A stretch of DNA of 64,000 bases from Paenibacillus bovis. Its GTDB lineage: Bacteria; Bacillota; Bacilli; Paenibacillales; Paenibacillaceae. The notes under the pieces are model-generated. The model searched no databases and was not told where the DNA came from. It worked only from the letters and a program-made list of their open reading frames with translations. Position numbers and translations under genes: made by a program. Of the stretch, positions 37,901 through 45,781 are shown one piece after another; the stretch's first letter is position 1; every line of letters begins with the position of its first letter. The stretch spans positions 3,403,501 through 3,467,500 of the forward strand of contig NZ_CP013023.1 in the NCBI RefSeq assembly GCF_001421015.2, given 5' to 3'.

Positions 37901-38074
37901 CTCCATCAGCTCGGGAGTCGCTCCTGCATAGGTTGTCGTGACCATGGCTGTTTTGACAACAACATCCGGCTGCAGCTGTCTCGGAAGCTGTGTCAGCTGG
38001 GCGATTCCTACAATAATAAGCATAACGAAGAACAATAATGTGATTTTGCGCTTTTTGACGAAATATTTAATCAT
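34943..38074 (-). CDS. RND efflux transporter (AcrB/SwrC-like)
   Basis: A 1043-residue inner-membrane proton-driven pump with the duplicated 12-helix RND plan. N-terminal helix then a large extracytoplasmic loop (QPDVVVKTAMVTTTYAGATPE); the proton-relay Asp pair is visible in GILVDDAVVVNDNIERRL. Gram-positive homologues such as B. subtilis SwrC export surfactin or acriflavine-type compounds. The 5' end overlaps the adaptor gene by 8 nt, so the two are coupled. Substrate unknown. Confidence 0.93.
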   Translation of the reverse strand: MIKYFVKKRKITLLFFVMLIIVGIAQLTQLPRQLQPDVVVKTAMVTTTYAGATPELMEQTVTEVLEQKIKEVSNLKKITSTSSNGVSTITVQANEDADTTDTWNELRRKVEDAQSQLPKDADTPVVNDNLTQSFIKSYIIYGKTKQDIYQLSELMNTWQDQLRSVPGITEVNIKGIPDQEVRINIDPAKLQQYKISWETVQQAIQSANNRVPTGNLTHDDRIYQLTVDKSVDYTTLNDIVVQQTETGIPVYLKDVAKVELTQAKESQLSYYNGTPAISLDISSQTGSDVPNMDAGLSAKINSLEKTLPANVKLAPLFAQNDQVTKNFNSLIKEMIIAIIAVIVICTLGMNLLTAGFVALAIPISIALGLIFLPGLGITLNQITIVGLIIVLGILVDDAVVVNDNIERRLSHMGESPTDASIKGTKEVAVSIITATLATISAFLPLMFLPGDMGAFILPIPAVISLCMLASMIMSLTIIPIFRQWYEERQMERGKRRVNRPAGLLGKQIQTVTDSYAHRLMPKVLQKPLLVALVGLIISTAVYGLAAFTPVELFPTSEEKQVTVNISMSSGTALEETDRVVQSIAGWVKKQPNVENIAYAAGGGAPLLFSNLGGSGGSGSSNGQILVIGDENMDIESVTSQWSATLKKDYPGIETSVEGSAVGIPVGKPVSIRITGDNLDEIRQLTNQIKQVIGDTPGTYGITDTMGNDNYGLNFSVNKQAMDRYGVTYSTLTQTLLMMGSGISLGDFDNGENLIDMKLYLDGSDKESPESLIQKTNITNLSKEQIPLSQIVSMKPSFSIQQIDRYDLQRVNTVEAEVNGRTATEVMAEIKPKLDQVKLPEGYTLEVGGETSDQADTFGDMGQLFVVAIFIIFVLIVIQFYSLSIPLIIMTTVYLAAAGAVLGLFITRTPIGFMAIMGIIALAGIVVRNGIVFIEFIEDARHEGMELKEAVIQAASARFRPIILTSLTAIVGMIPIATIGELLFRPLGVVIIFGLIFSTILTLFVVPSLYMVTARAKDKRQARKAERKQKRMEKHGSMPSDSTL

Positions 38075-39599
38075 TGGCGTTGGCCTCTTCTGCCGTTCCG
38101 GATGAAGCTGCTGTGTTGCCCTTGCCGCTGGATGAGGTCGCTGCTGCCGGGCTAACTGTCAGTTCGTCTCCGTTAAATAAACGGTCTGCGCCGCGTGTTA
38201 CCACTTTATCGCCTACTTTGATTCCACCGGTAATCTGATAGTTGTTATTGTATATTTTGCCCAGTACAACCGGTGTTTTGACGGCTTTGCCATTGACAGC
38301 CTTGAATACATAAGGCTCACTACCGGAGCTGATCACTGCCTCGGTCGGCAATAGGATTCCTTGCTGGGCAGATACCTGACGGGAAGCTTTGACGACCTGA
38401 CCGGGTTTCCAGTCCCGTTTGGGATTACTGATCACTACTTCCACATTGATGGAGCCGGTGCTTTCATTGGTTTGCGGATTCAATTTGGTCACTTTACCGG
38501 TTCGCACTTGATCATACAGATTGATGCTGACCTGCTGACCGACTTTCCATTGACTGATATCACTGTCGGCAATTGGCAGCTGCACCTTGAGTCGATCAAT
38601 CTCGCCAATTGTAAATAGCGGGCTGCTGCCACCCTGTGCAGATGTACCTCCACCGGCACTTACTGTTTGTCCAACGGTAATACTTTTGGTCAGAATCACG
38701 CCGGATGCGGGCGCTTTGAGACTGGCGCGTGACAGATTGAGTTGTGCTGTTTTTTGGGCAACTCGTTTTTGTTCGTAACCAGCCTGGGATTGCTGCACAC
38801 TCGCCTGTGCCTGTTCTACACCTGCATTGGCTTTGGCGACACTGGCCTGGGCGTTTTCGATACCAACCTGTGCTTCTTTTACTGCAGCTGCAGCCTGGGC
38901 ACGTTCGGATTCGGTAGCCCCTTCCTGCTGAAGAGACAGCTTGGACTGCGCATCCTGAAGTGCAGTTTGTGCATCAGCCAATGCCGTTTGCGCTTTCTCA
39001 TATTCCTGCTGGGTCAGTAGTCCGTTATCCAGCAGTGTTTTGGAACGAGCTTCCTCGGTTTTGGCCTGATTATAGGCAGTCTGCGCAGTATTTACTGCAT
39101 TTTGCGCCTGTGCTTTCTCCTGTGAGCGGGCACCTGCCAGCACATCCTGCTGACTGATCCGGGCACTCTCTACTTTGGCACGGGCAGAAGATACACCGGC
39201 AGCAGCAGATTTCTGTCCGGCTCTTGCATCACTGAGCGAAGCACGCGAGCTTGCCAGTGCGGCCTGCGCGGCTGCTACATCCTCGTTGGCTGTATCCAGC
39301 GTTAGCTGCAGATCGGCGGTATCCAATTTCGCTAGTACAGAGCCTTTGATTACAGAATCACCAATATCTCCATTGACCGCGATAACGGTTCCTCCGGTCT
39401 GAAAGGCTGCCGGTGTCTCATCATAGGCTGTCAGTGTACCGGACAGATCATAGGACGCATTCAGCGGCTGCTCCTTGGCTGCTGTTACTTCGACTGAATT
39501 GCTTGCCGATTTTGCGGCAGGTTCATCTGTCGAACAGGCCGTTAGACTCACCGCCAACACAAGCGCTGTAAAAGCCATAGGCCAATTTTTCCTCATCAT
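38067..39599 (-). CDS. RND adaptor lipoprotein (HlyD/MFP family)
   Basis: A 510-residue adaptor. Start at ATG 39599, 8 nt from GGGGAGG. The signal peptide ends in a lipobox (LAVSLTAC). A biotinyl-lipoyl half motif (FQTGGTVIAVNGDIGDSVIKG) is followed by a very long Ala/Gln-rich coiled-coil hairpin (~85-300), then the second lipoyl half and barrel domains. The hairpin is longer than in typical AcrA-like proteins. In a Gram-positive cell it is presumably anchored to the outer face of the membrane. Operon with the RND pump. Confidence 0.92.
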   Translation of the reverse strand: MMRKNWPMAFTALVLAVSLTACSTDEPAAKSASNSVEVTAAKEQPLNASYDLSGTLTAYDETPAAFQTGGTVIAVNGDIGDSVIKGSVLAKLDTADLQLTLDTANEDVAAAQAALASSRASLSDARAGQKSAAAGVSSARAKVESARISQQDVLAGARSQEKAQAQNAVNTAQTAYNQAKTEEARSKTLLDNGLLTQQEYEKAQTALADAQTALQDAQSKLSLQQEGATESERAQAAAAVKEAQVGIENAQASVAKANAGVEQAQASVQQSQAGYEQKRVAQKTAQLNLSRASLKAPASGVILTKSITVGQTVSAGGGTSAQGGSSPLFTIGEIDRLKVQLPIADSDISQWKVGQQVSINLYDQVRTGKVTKLNPQTNESTGSINVEVVISNPKRDWKPGQVVKASRQVSAQQGILLPTEAVISSGSEPYVFKAVNGKAVKTPVVLGKIYNNNYQITGGIKVGDKVVTRGADRLFNGDELTVSPAAATSSSGKGNTAASSGTAEEANAND

Positions 39600-39703
39600 T
39601 ACAGTATCCTCCCCTAAACCTCTTGCTTTTGTATTTTGTATATCGTTCTCTGTACTCCTGCATTCAGGATAGCAGAATCGACAAATTCTGAAATCGTCCA
39701 TAG

Positions 39704-39729
39704 GTACATTTGCCCTTTGCCCTTTTGGG
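39704..39729. promoter_or_regulatory. 26-bp regulator element upstream of the RND operon
   Basis: GTAC, ATTTGCCCTTTGCCC and TTTTGGG in this order. The same arrangement recurs upstream of the neighbouring kinase gene (41789-41814). It lies ~105 bp before the adaptor start, within a larger inverted repeat (CCATAGGTACA with TGTACTATGG). Confidence 0.55.
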
Positions 39730-39758
39730 CAGACACCTGATGTACTATGGGCAAACAA

Positions 39759-39796
39759 AGCAAAAAAGCACCTGTCTCAAAAGAAACAGATGCTTT
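39759..39796 (-). terminator. rho-independent terminator of the NarL-type two-component operon
   Basis: On the minus strand AAAGCATCTGTTTC pairs with GAGACAGGTGCTTT and is followed by a T-run; about 75 nt beyond the response regulator stop. Confidence 0.75.
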
Positions 39797-39871
39797 GGAA
39801 CAACGCCATGAACGATGTTTGGATATACACGGACGATCGAAGCTTCTATCCGATATTTATACAAATTTATG

Positions 39872-40540
39872 CTAAATATGCACAATGCCCCGTTCAATCG
39901 CAATAGCTACCGCCTGCGCACGTGAATCGACACCTAGTTTATTATAAATATTGGTGAGATGTGCTTTGACAGTACGCTCGGATATACCCATATCAAAAGC
40001 AATATCCTTGCTGCGATGACCATAGGCAATAGCCTGCAGCACAATCTTTTCCTTATCCGATAATGCCGGAATATATCCGGACGCTGCAGACGGTATAGAA
40101 GAGGTCGAAGGAACTGCCGATCTGCTTCTCGCCTGAAAAACAGTCTGCATGATCTCGGGTTGCAGCAGCGTCTCTCCACGAATCGCCGAGTCCAGTGTAC
40201 GGAACATATTCTCGCGCTTGGCATCCTTGAGCAAATAACCTTTGGCTCCCATTGCCAGTCCTTTGACCATCAGATCATCTTCATTATATGTTGTTAAAAT
40301 AACAACCGGAATCGTTGACTGGCGTGCCTGCAGCTGCTCGATCGCCTCCAGCCCGCCCATCACCGGCATATTCAGATCCATTAGAATGACATCCGGCTGC
40401 AGCTCTTCGGCCAGTTGGATAGCCACCTGCCCATTCTCTGCTTCGCCTGCTACATGATAATGTTCACTCGTCTCCAGAATAAGCTTGAGTCCTTCCCTTA
40501 CAACAAAGTGGTCATCGACAATCAGTACTTTATATTTCAT
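39872..40540 (-). CDS. NarL/LuxR-family response regulator
   Basis: A 222-residue regulator. Start at ATG 40540, preceded by AGGAGG. Receiver with Asp55 (DVILMDLNMPVMGG) and Lys in YLLKDAKR; C-terminal LuxR-type helix-turn-helix (LSDKEKIVLQAIAYGHRSKDIAFDMGISERTVKAHL). The gene overlaps the kinase gene by 11 nt. A shared element upstream of the kinase and of the RND adaptor suggests both are targets (inference). Confidence 0.93.
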   Translation of the reverse strand: MKYKVLIVDDHFVVREGLKLILETSEHYHVAGEAENGQVAIQLAEELQPDVILMDLNMPVMGGLEAIEQLQARQSTIPVVILTTYNEDDLMVKGLAMGAKGYLLKDAKRENMFRTLDSAIRGETLLQPEIMQTVFQARSRSAVPSTSSIPSAASGYIPALSDKEKIVLQAIAYGHRSKDIAFDMGISERTVKAHLTNIYNKLGVDSRAQAVAIAIERGIVHI

Positions 40541-41732
40541 TATAACCTCCTGTGTAGAAAGGAATCTCGATTTTGATATGGGTTCCATGCGGCAAATAAT
40601 TGGTGATTGCCAGCTTGCCGCCCATAATGCGTACACGTTCCTGCATACCGAGCAGCCCGTAATGACCCGGCTGTCTACCGATCTGCTCCGGATCAAATCC
40701 TCTGCCGTCATCGGTGATTTCAATCATCAGCCTGCCCTGTACCGACAGCACATTGACCTGTACATGCTGCGCCTGTGCATGACGCGTAATATTGGTCAAG
40801 CTCTCCCGGATCATATACAGACTGTGTTCGGTAAGCAGCTGCGGCAGATTCCGGAAATCATCGATTCTGCTGGCTACCGGAATATTTGTCGCCAGTGTGA
40901 AACGCTCGATCTCCTGCCGAACCGCATCGGTAAAGCTAATATTATCCGCAGATTGAAGGCGCAGATTATCGATAACTTCACGGGCTTCGGCAAGCGTATG
41001 ACGGGCGCCTTCCATCGAAGACAATACAATCTGTTGGGCTCGTTCATGATTGCCTTTGGACAGATGTACATCAATTGCTTCGAGCTGCATAATAATACCA
41101 ACCAGTCCCTGAGCCAGTGTATCATGCAGATCACGGGCCATCCGCTGCCGTTCATTGGCAACTGTCAGTTCTTCCACCTGCCGATGAGCGATCTCCAGTT
41201 CATCCAGAAAATTCTGTGTACGCATACGGGCATAGTACTGCTGCAGCATTAGATTGACGATACCGAGCACAATAATACTCATTAATGTAAATAAGGCGAG
41301 TGGTATAACTACTCCCGGCATACCGCCCAGATGTACGGCGAACCAGACAATAATGATATACATAATAGTCATAAAAAGGCCTATCTTGAACTTCTCATAA
41401 TACACATAGGCAAACTGCCCTACCAGCAGCGGAAACAACCCGATCGTCATTAGTCCGTATACATAATTCGCCAGATAACATGCCTGACAGAGAATAAGCA
41501 ACTGAATAGCAAAGTATATCCAGGCCATCGCATGATTACGGGTTAAGCGCACGAAATACCAGTTCAAAATCATAAATACCAACAATAACAGACTGAGCAT
41601 TACAATATGAAAAGCATCTTCATGAGCAAGTGTCTGTATAAGAATCATGGCGACATGAACAATAATCGTCCACAGGATCATCAGTTTGCGGGAATGCTGG
41701 GCGATGCCAGATAGATGGTGACTGCTTTGCAT
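40530..41732 (-). CDS. NarL-type sensor histidine kinase (HisKA_3)
   Basis: A 400-residue kinase with five or six N-terminal membrane helices (~17-165) and almost no extracytoplasmic domain, as in intramembrane or cell-envelope-stress sensors. Phospho-acceptor His in ERQRMARDLHDTLAQGLVG; ATPase motifs EITDDGRGFD and HYGLLGMQERV. Partner of the NarL-type regulator. Confidence 0.92.
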   Translation of the reverse strand: MQSSHHLSGIAQHSRKLMILWTIIVHVAMILIQTLAHEDAFHIVMLSLLLLVFMILNWYFVRLTRNHAMAWIYFAIQLLILCQACYLANYVYGLMTIGLFPLLVGQFAYVYYEKFKIGLFMTIMYIIIVWFAVHLGGMPGVVIPLALFTLMSIIVLGIVNLMLQQYYARMRTQNFLDELEIAHRQVEELTVANERQRMARDLHDTLAQGLVGIIMQLEAIDVHLSKGNHERAQQIVLSSMEGARHTLAEAREVIDNLRLQSADNISFTDAVRQEIERFTLATNIPVASRIDDFRNLPQLLTEHSLYMIRESLTNITRHAQAQHVQVNVLSVQGRLMIEITDDGRGFDPEQIGRQPGHYGLLGMQERVRIMGGKLAITNYLPHGTHIKIEIPFYTGGYNEI

Positions 41733-41759
41733 GGTCTCACCCTTTCCAATAGTCCTTTT

Positions 41760-41765
41760 ATTATA
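41760..41765 (-). promoter_or_regulatory. -10 element of the kinase gene
   Basis: TATAAT on the minus strand, 28 bp before the kinase ATG; the shared 26-bp element lies just upstream of the expected -35 position, a usual place for an activator. Confidence 0.45.
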
Positions 41766-41788
41766 TCAAGAAATCGAGCAAGGATACT

Positions 41789-41814
41789 GTACTTTCGGGC
41801 ATGCCCCTTTTTGG
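41789..41814. promoter_or_regulatory. 26-bp regulator element upstream of the kinase gene
   Basis: GTAC, TTTCGGGCATGCCCC, TTTTTGG, matching the element at 39704-39729 in order and spacing. It contains the palindrome GGGCATGCCC. Likely autoregulatory site of the two-component system. Confidence 0.55.
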
Positions 41815-41870
41815 ATCTTGGATGTTATGATGCACAGGACTACGACGCTAACTGTAGCTTCTGACTGATA

Positions 41871-41915
41871 ACCAAATAAAAAGAACCGACACAGAGCCGG
41901 TTCTTTTTATTTGGT
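41871..41915. terminator. bidirectional rho-independent terminator
   Basis: CCAAATAAAAAGAACCG pairs with CGGTTCTTTTTATTTGG. It lies just after the WG-repeat gene stop. Confidence 0.85.
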
Positions 41916-41919
41916 TCAC

Positions 41920-43068
41920 TTATTCACTCAATAAAACTGCGGAGCGATCGGAAGTAGATGCTACAGCCACACCTTCGTTAAACGAAAGAGCTTGTCGGTA
42001 CTGCAGCGGAGTTAACAATCTCCCCTGCGTATTAATATAGCCAAATTTACTGGTGGATTTGTTCTTTATGCCTACAACAGCCACACCGTTATTAAACGGA
42101 GACGCTTTGGCATACTGATATCCAATCATTACTTTGCCCTGTGTATTGATATAGCCTGCTTTGCCTTGTTCATTGTAGACTGCTCCGAGTCCATTACCAA
42201 AGCGTTCTGCAGAAGCATATTGAAAAGGAATGATCACTTTACCTTTTGTATTGATGTAGCCCCATAACCCTGATTGATTTTGTACAGGAGCCAATCCTTC
42301 GGAAAAGTCTCCTGCTGCTTTGTACTGAAACGCAGTAATCGCTTTTCCTTTGGTATTAATAAAACCATAGTTTCCTTTATTGTCTTGTACAACCGCAGCA
42401 TTTTCGAAGAAAGGCCGCCCATAATTATATTTGTAAGGAATAGCGAGAGATCCACTTTTATTCAGATAGCCGATTTTATCGCCATTGGGTGAAGAAGCCA
42501 AAGCCAATCCTTCCGAAAAATAATAATCAGAATCATACGATTGTGTTAACGTGGTTACTTGTTTTCCTGCTGGATTGATAAAAGCGCCTTTATCGTTGGC
42601 TCCTTTTTTCACAAATGCAATACCATCCGTAAATCCGCTTGTCGCTGTGTATATACAGGGAATCACCAATTTCCCCTGTGTATTGATATAACCAGCCAAC
42701 TTGGTCGATGTATCCTGCACCAAAGCACGTTGATTATGAAAATCGGTCAGCGGCACCAGATGATCCGGCAGTGCAAAAGCTTCTTTGCCCTGGGCATTAT
42801 AGAATACCGAGCTGCCATCCGCTTTGGAAGCCAAAAGCAGCCCCTCATGGAACATACCATCGCTTTGTGCAGGTACAGCAGTATATTCGATCCTGCTACT
42901 GCCTGCTTTGAGGTCGGACACGACTCTGCCGGTCGGAGCCTTGACCATAGTCGTCGTGGCGGAAGCCGCTGTTGAAGGTAGAGCGGCATATCCAATACTT
43001 GCGGACGAGCCTATAGTCAGAGCCAATGTCAATGTAAATGCCGAGGCCAACTTACTTCGATTCAACAA
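41920..43068 (-). CDS. secreted WG-repeat protein
   Basis: A 382-residue protein with a signal peptide (SKLASAFTLTLALTIGSSASIGYAA). After ~75 residues there are about seven WG/KWG-type repeats, each with a G-x-I-N-x-x-G-K core: LAGYINTQGKLVIP, GKGAFINPAGK-like, IGYLNKSGSLAIP, YGFINTKGKAI, WGYINTKGKVIIP, AGYINTQGKVM, FGYINTQGRLL. Such beta-rich repeats are found in surface proteins and some toxins' partners. The start is a TTG, 7 nt from AAAGGAG; no in-frame ATG is near. Function unknown. Confidence 0.85.
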   Translation of the reverse strand: MLNRSKLASAFTLTLALTIGSSASIGYAALPSTAASATTTMVKAPTGRVVSDLKAGSSRIEYTAVPAQSDGMFHEGLLLASKADGSSVFYNAQGKEAFALPDHLVPLTDFHNQRALVQDTSTKLAGYINTQGKLVIPCIYTATSGFTDGIAFVKKGANDKGAFINPAGKQVTTLTQSYDSDYYFSEGLALASSPNGDKIGYLNKSGSLAIPYKYNYGRPFFENAAVVQDNKGNYGFINTKGKAITAFQYKAAGDFSEGLAPVQNQSGLWGYINTKGKVIIPFQYASAERFGNGLGAVYNEQGKAGYINTQGKVMIGYQYAKASPFNNGVAVVGIKNKSTSKFGYINTQGRLLTPLQYRQALSFNEGVAVASTSDRSAVLLSE

Positions 43069-43123
43069 TATGCATCTCCTTTATATAACATCACTGTGTG
43101 GGTATAGGTTGCCGTACGGATAT

Positions 43124-43555
43124 TTATACTTCGTATTTCACCAATACAGACAGATCGCCCACAAATACCTTTTCCTGCTTGTTATTAAAAGTAGACATGG
43201 TGACCGTCACTACGCCTGTCTGGTTGCGCTTTTCCTGCAAATCAATAACTTCTACTATAGTATGCAGTTCATCGCCCGGAAGAACCGGTTTGAGAAACCG
43301 GATATTGTTCATGGCGGTTCCGGCGATAACATCCTCACCGTAGCTGCCAGTTTCTACCCACAGCTTAAACGAAATCGCCAGCGTCTGAATCCCCGAAGCA
43401 ATAATACCGTTAAATCTTCCCTTCCCAGCTTTCTCTTCATCCAGATGCATATACTGCGGATCGAATTCCGAAGCAAATTCCTTGATATTCTCGTTCGTCA
43501 CCAGCAGTGACTTGGTCCGGAAGGTCTGTCCAATATGAAATTCCTGAAATTGCAT
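43124..43555 (-). CDS. MaoC family dehydratase
   Basis: A 143-residue hot-dog-fold protein. The hydratase motif appears as FASEFDPQYMHLDEEKA (Asp and His of the catalytic pair) followed by IIASGIQTLAISFKLW and the strand region FLKPVLPGDELHTIVEV. The family hydrates enoyl-CoA or similar; substrate not known. GAGGTG precedes the start. Same direction as the WG-repeat and GNAT genes. Confidence 0.9.
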   Translation of the reverse strand: MQFQEFHIGQTFRTKSLLVTNENIKEFASEFDPQYMHLDEEKAGKGRFNGIIASGIQTLAISFKLWVETGSYGEDVIAGTAMNNIRFLKPVLPGDELHTIVEVIDLQEKRNQTGVVTVTMSTFNNKQEKVFVGDLSVLVKYEV

Positions 43556-43637
43556 TGTTGCACCTCATAATCTACATAATGATGGGATTTTATGAATCCC
43601 GATAAGCCAAAAGGATAGTATATCATGTACCATCTCA

Positions 43638-44144
43638 TTATGCAGTCGGACCATTATAATCACGGCAATAGAATCGGGTGTCTACCTTCATCACCGGAAA
43701 ACGCGTCGGCAGCTGATCTATCGCAATCTGCACGAATTTATTTTTCTCATAAAATCGGTGTGCCGCCTTGAACTGCTCGGTTGTACCCAGATAAATCTGC
43801 CGTACCTCATGTTCTTCCGCCCACTGCGATGCCTGTTCCAGCAGCAGCTGAGCCGTTCGATAGGTACTGCCACGATAATCAGCAGCGACAAACATTTTGC
43901 GCAGCGCCGTCTGTCTGTCGCCGATATCCAGCAGGGCAATCGTTCCGACCACTTTGTCTCCATATAGCGCTACCCAGAAGTTCCCTTTCCCCTGCTGATA
44001 AAATTCGTGAATATTAGCCAGATCCGGCTGATCGGCACGAGTAATAGGAATCTGGTATTCATTGCGCTGAATATCTACGATCAGCTCTACAATCTGCTCC
44101 TGGTATGTATCCTGATAGGGCATAACAATTACTTTATTATCCAT
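43638..44144 (-). CDS. GNAT family N-acetyltransferase
   Basis: A 168-residue acetyltransferase: WVALYGDKVVGTIALLDI, MFVAADYRGSTYRTAQLLLEQA as the acetyl-CoA motif, and GTTEQFKAAHRFYEKNKF near the C-terminus. The acetyl-CoA loop lacks the usual Q/R-x-x-G-x-G/A spacing (DYRGSTYRTAQ), so activity could be altered. GAGGAG precedes the ATG. Confidence 0.87.
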   Translation of the reverse strand: MDNKVIVMPYQDTYQEQIVELIVDIQRNEYQIPITRADQPDLANIHEFYQQGKGNFWVALYGDKVVGTIALLDIGDRQTALRKMFVAADYRGSTYRTAQLLLEQASQWAEEHEVRQIYLGTTEQFKAAHRFYEKNKFVQIAIDQLPTRFPVMKVDTRFYCRDYNGPTA

Positions 44145-44292
44145 AGCCTATCTCCTCTCCTACGATTCTTTCATCTATTCGTACTGTCACCACAGATCAG
44201 AAGAAGATCAGAATATGAAGTCTGACCAAGCTGCTTTGTTGAAGTAATGCCATTTTTTCTATAGTAAGGCATTGTATAGCTGCGATCAAACG

Positions 44293-45588
44293 TTATACTT
44301 TGCTGAGAAGATCGCTTGCATATTTGTGTAAATGAGATATTACTTCCTGATAGGGAGCAGGACCATAGCTGATCCGCGATACACCGAGTTATGCCCATTC
44401 CTGCAGGGAAGCTAGCGGATCTGTCACCATAATATTGACCGGAAGCTCTGAACGATCACATAATGTCAAGACCACATCAGGCAGCGTTAAACCTGGGACG
44501 AATAGACCATTTGCTCCGGCTTTGGCGTAAGCGGCAGCTCTATGCAGTACCGCTGTTATCGCTTGATCCAGATCATTTCCAGACATCACTTGATTCAATT
44601 GCAGGAAAATATCCGTACGGGCATTAATCACACGATGACAAGGAATCACAATCGCCAGCTGATTGGCACCATTTGTCCGGGCAACTGCGCGAAAAGCCGA
44701 AGGATGTTCCAATGCTATAGCAATCTGACCATATGAACGCGTCTCTCCTGGTGGAATCTGCATGAGCTGCTTCCAGACCTGCTGCTGAAAAGGCGACCCC
44801 AGCAATGCAAGCGGTGTAGTAAACACAGTAAGTCGTCCTTCAAAATATTCGTGCAATTCCTGCTCGATCTGGCGAATCGGAGCGGTTATTCCCGGCACGA
44901 TAGCACAGCGCAGCTTTTGCCGTAAACGCTCTACCTCGCGCTCCAATCCGCGCCGATCTACAAATTCCAGCAGGTACAAGGCTTCTTCGCTGGCAATTGC
45001 AATCATGGGTCCCAGCATCGTATCGATCCAGGAAGCTTTTAGCACATGATTTTCATTCACCAAAGTTGGAGCAGCGCCCATAATGCGGGCAAAAGCATCA
45101 CGAAAACCGCTGCTGGATTCGTAACCGGCCGATAACTGGGTATCGATAACCGACTGCCCCGAGCGGATATTTTTGAGGGCGAGTCCCATACGGCGGGCAC
45201 GGGCATATTCCACGAAGGTCATACCAAAGCGTTTTTTGAACTGCCTGCGGGCGGTTGATTCATCTACTGCTAATGCACGAAAGTCCGCTTGGCTCCATCT
45301 TTTTTCAGGATGCTTCTCCACTTCTTCTACCAGCATCCGAACGATATCGGATACCTGATTGGGATGAGACAGCGGTCGACAGCGTTGACAGGGACGATAT
45401 GAAGCCAGTAGAGCTTCCTGCGCTGTCCGGTAAAATTCACAATTCTCGAATTTGGGTTTGCGTGCCGGACAAGTCGGTCGGCAGAATACACCGGTCGTTT
45501 TTACCCCGACATAGAATAGACCTTCATACTCTGTCTTTTTGTCCAACAGTGCCTGATAGTATTCCTGATGATGCTCGGTAGATATCAT
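44293..45588 (-). pseudogene. ada fused to the tail of a PEP mutase-like gene, with premature stop
   Basis: The frame from ATG 45588 (AAGGAG upstream) begins as a complete Ada: zinc cysteines C36, C40, C67, C70; AraC-type helix-turn-helix (~85-175); O6-methylguanine-DNA methyltransferase up to the active-site IPCHRV (C317). At about 44628, right after PCHRVI, it switches to NARTDIFL...AAAYAKAGANGLFVPGL, the C-terminal third of a PEP mutase/isocitrate lyase-type enzyme. The end of the methyltransferase is missing. A TAA at 44389-44391 then cuts the PEP mutase part; beyond it the same frame continues LGVSRISYGPAPYQEVISH to a stop at 44293. So: a deletion joined two genes, then a nonsense change (probably GAA to TAA) followed. 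The N-terminal Ada domains might still act as a methyl-responsive regulator. Confidence 0.85.
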
Positions 45589-45710
45589 GGCTATTCTCCT
45601 TATTTGCAATGTCATGCTCTTATTATAAAGGATGCTATACAGCCATATCGCCGAAATTCAGGCATTGATTCTTGGCAGGCTACTGCAAGAAAACACGATA
45701 AAATATACAA

Positions 45711-45752
45711 AAAGGCCATCCGCCGTAACCAGGTTATGCAGCGGATGGCCTT
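45711..45752 (-). terminator. rho-independent terminator of the malate cassette
   Basis: On the minus strand AAGGCCATCCGC pairs with GCGGATGGCCTT, followed by TTTGTATATTTT; 30 nt beyond the AEC permease stop. Confidence 0.85.
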
Positions 45753-45781
45753 ATCAAATTTTAGTTAAAATTAAAACTATA

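Noticed and set aside
44171..44398. Small minus-strand open frame after the ada chimera
   Set aside because: It overlaps the continuing PEP mutase frame out of phase and has no ribosome binding site.
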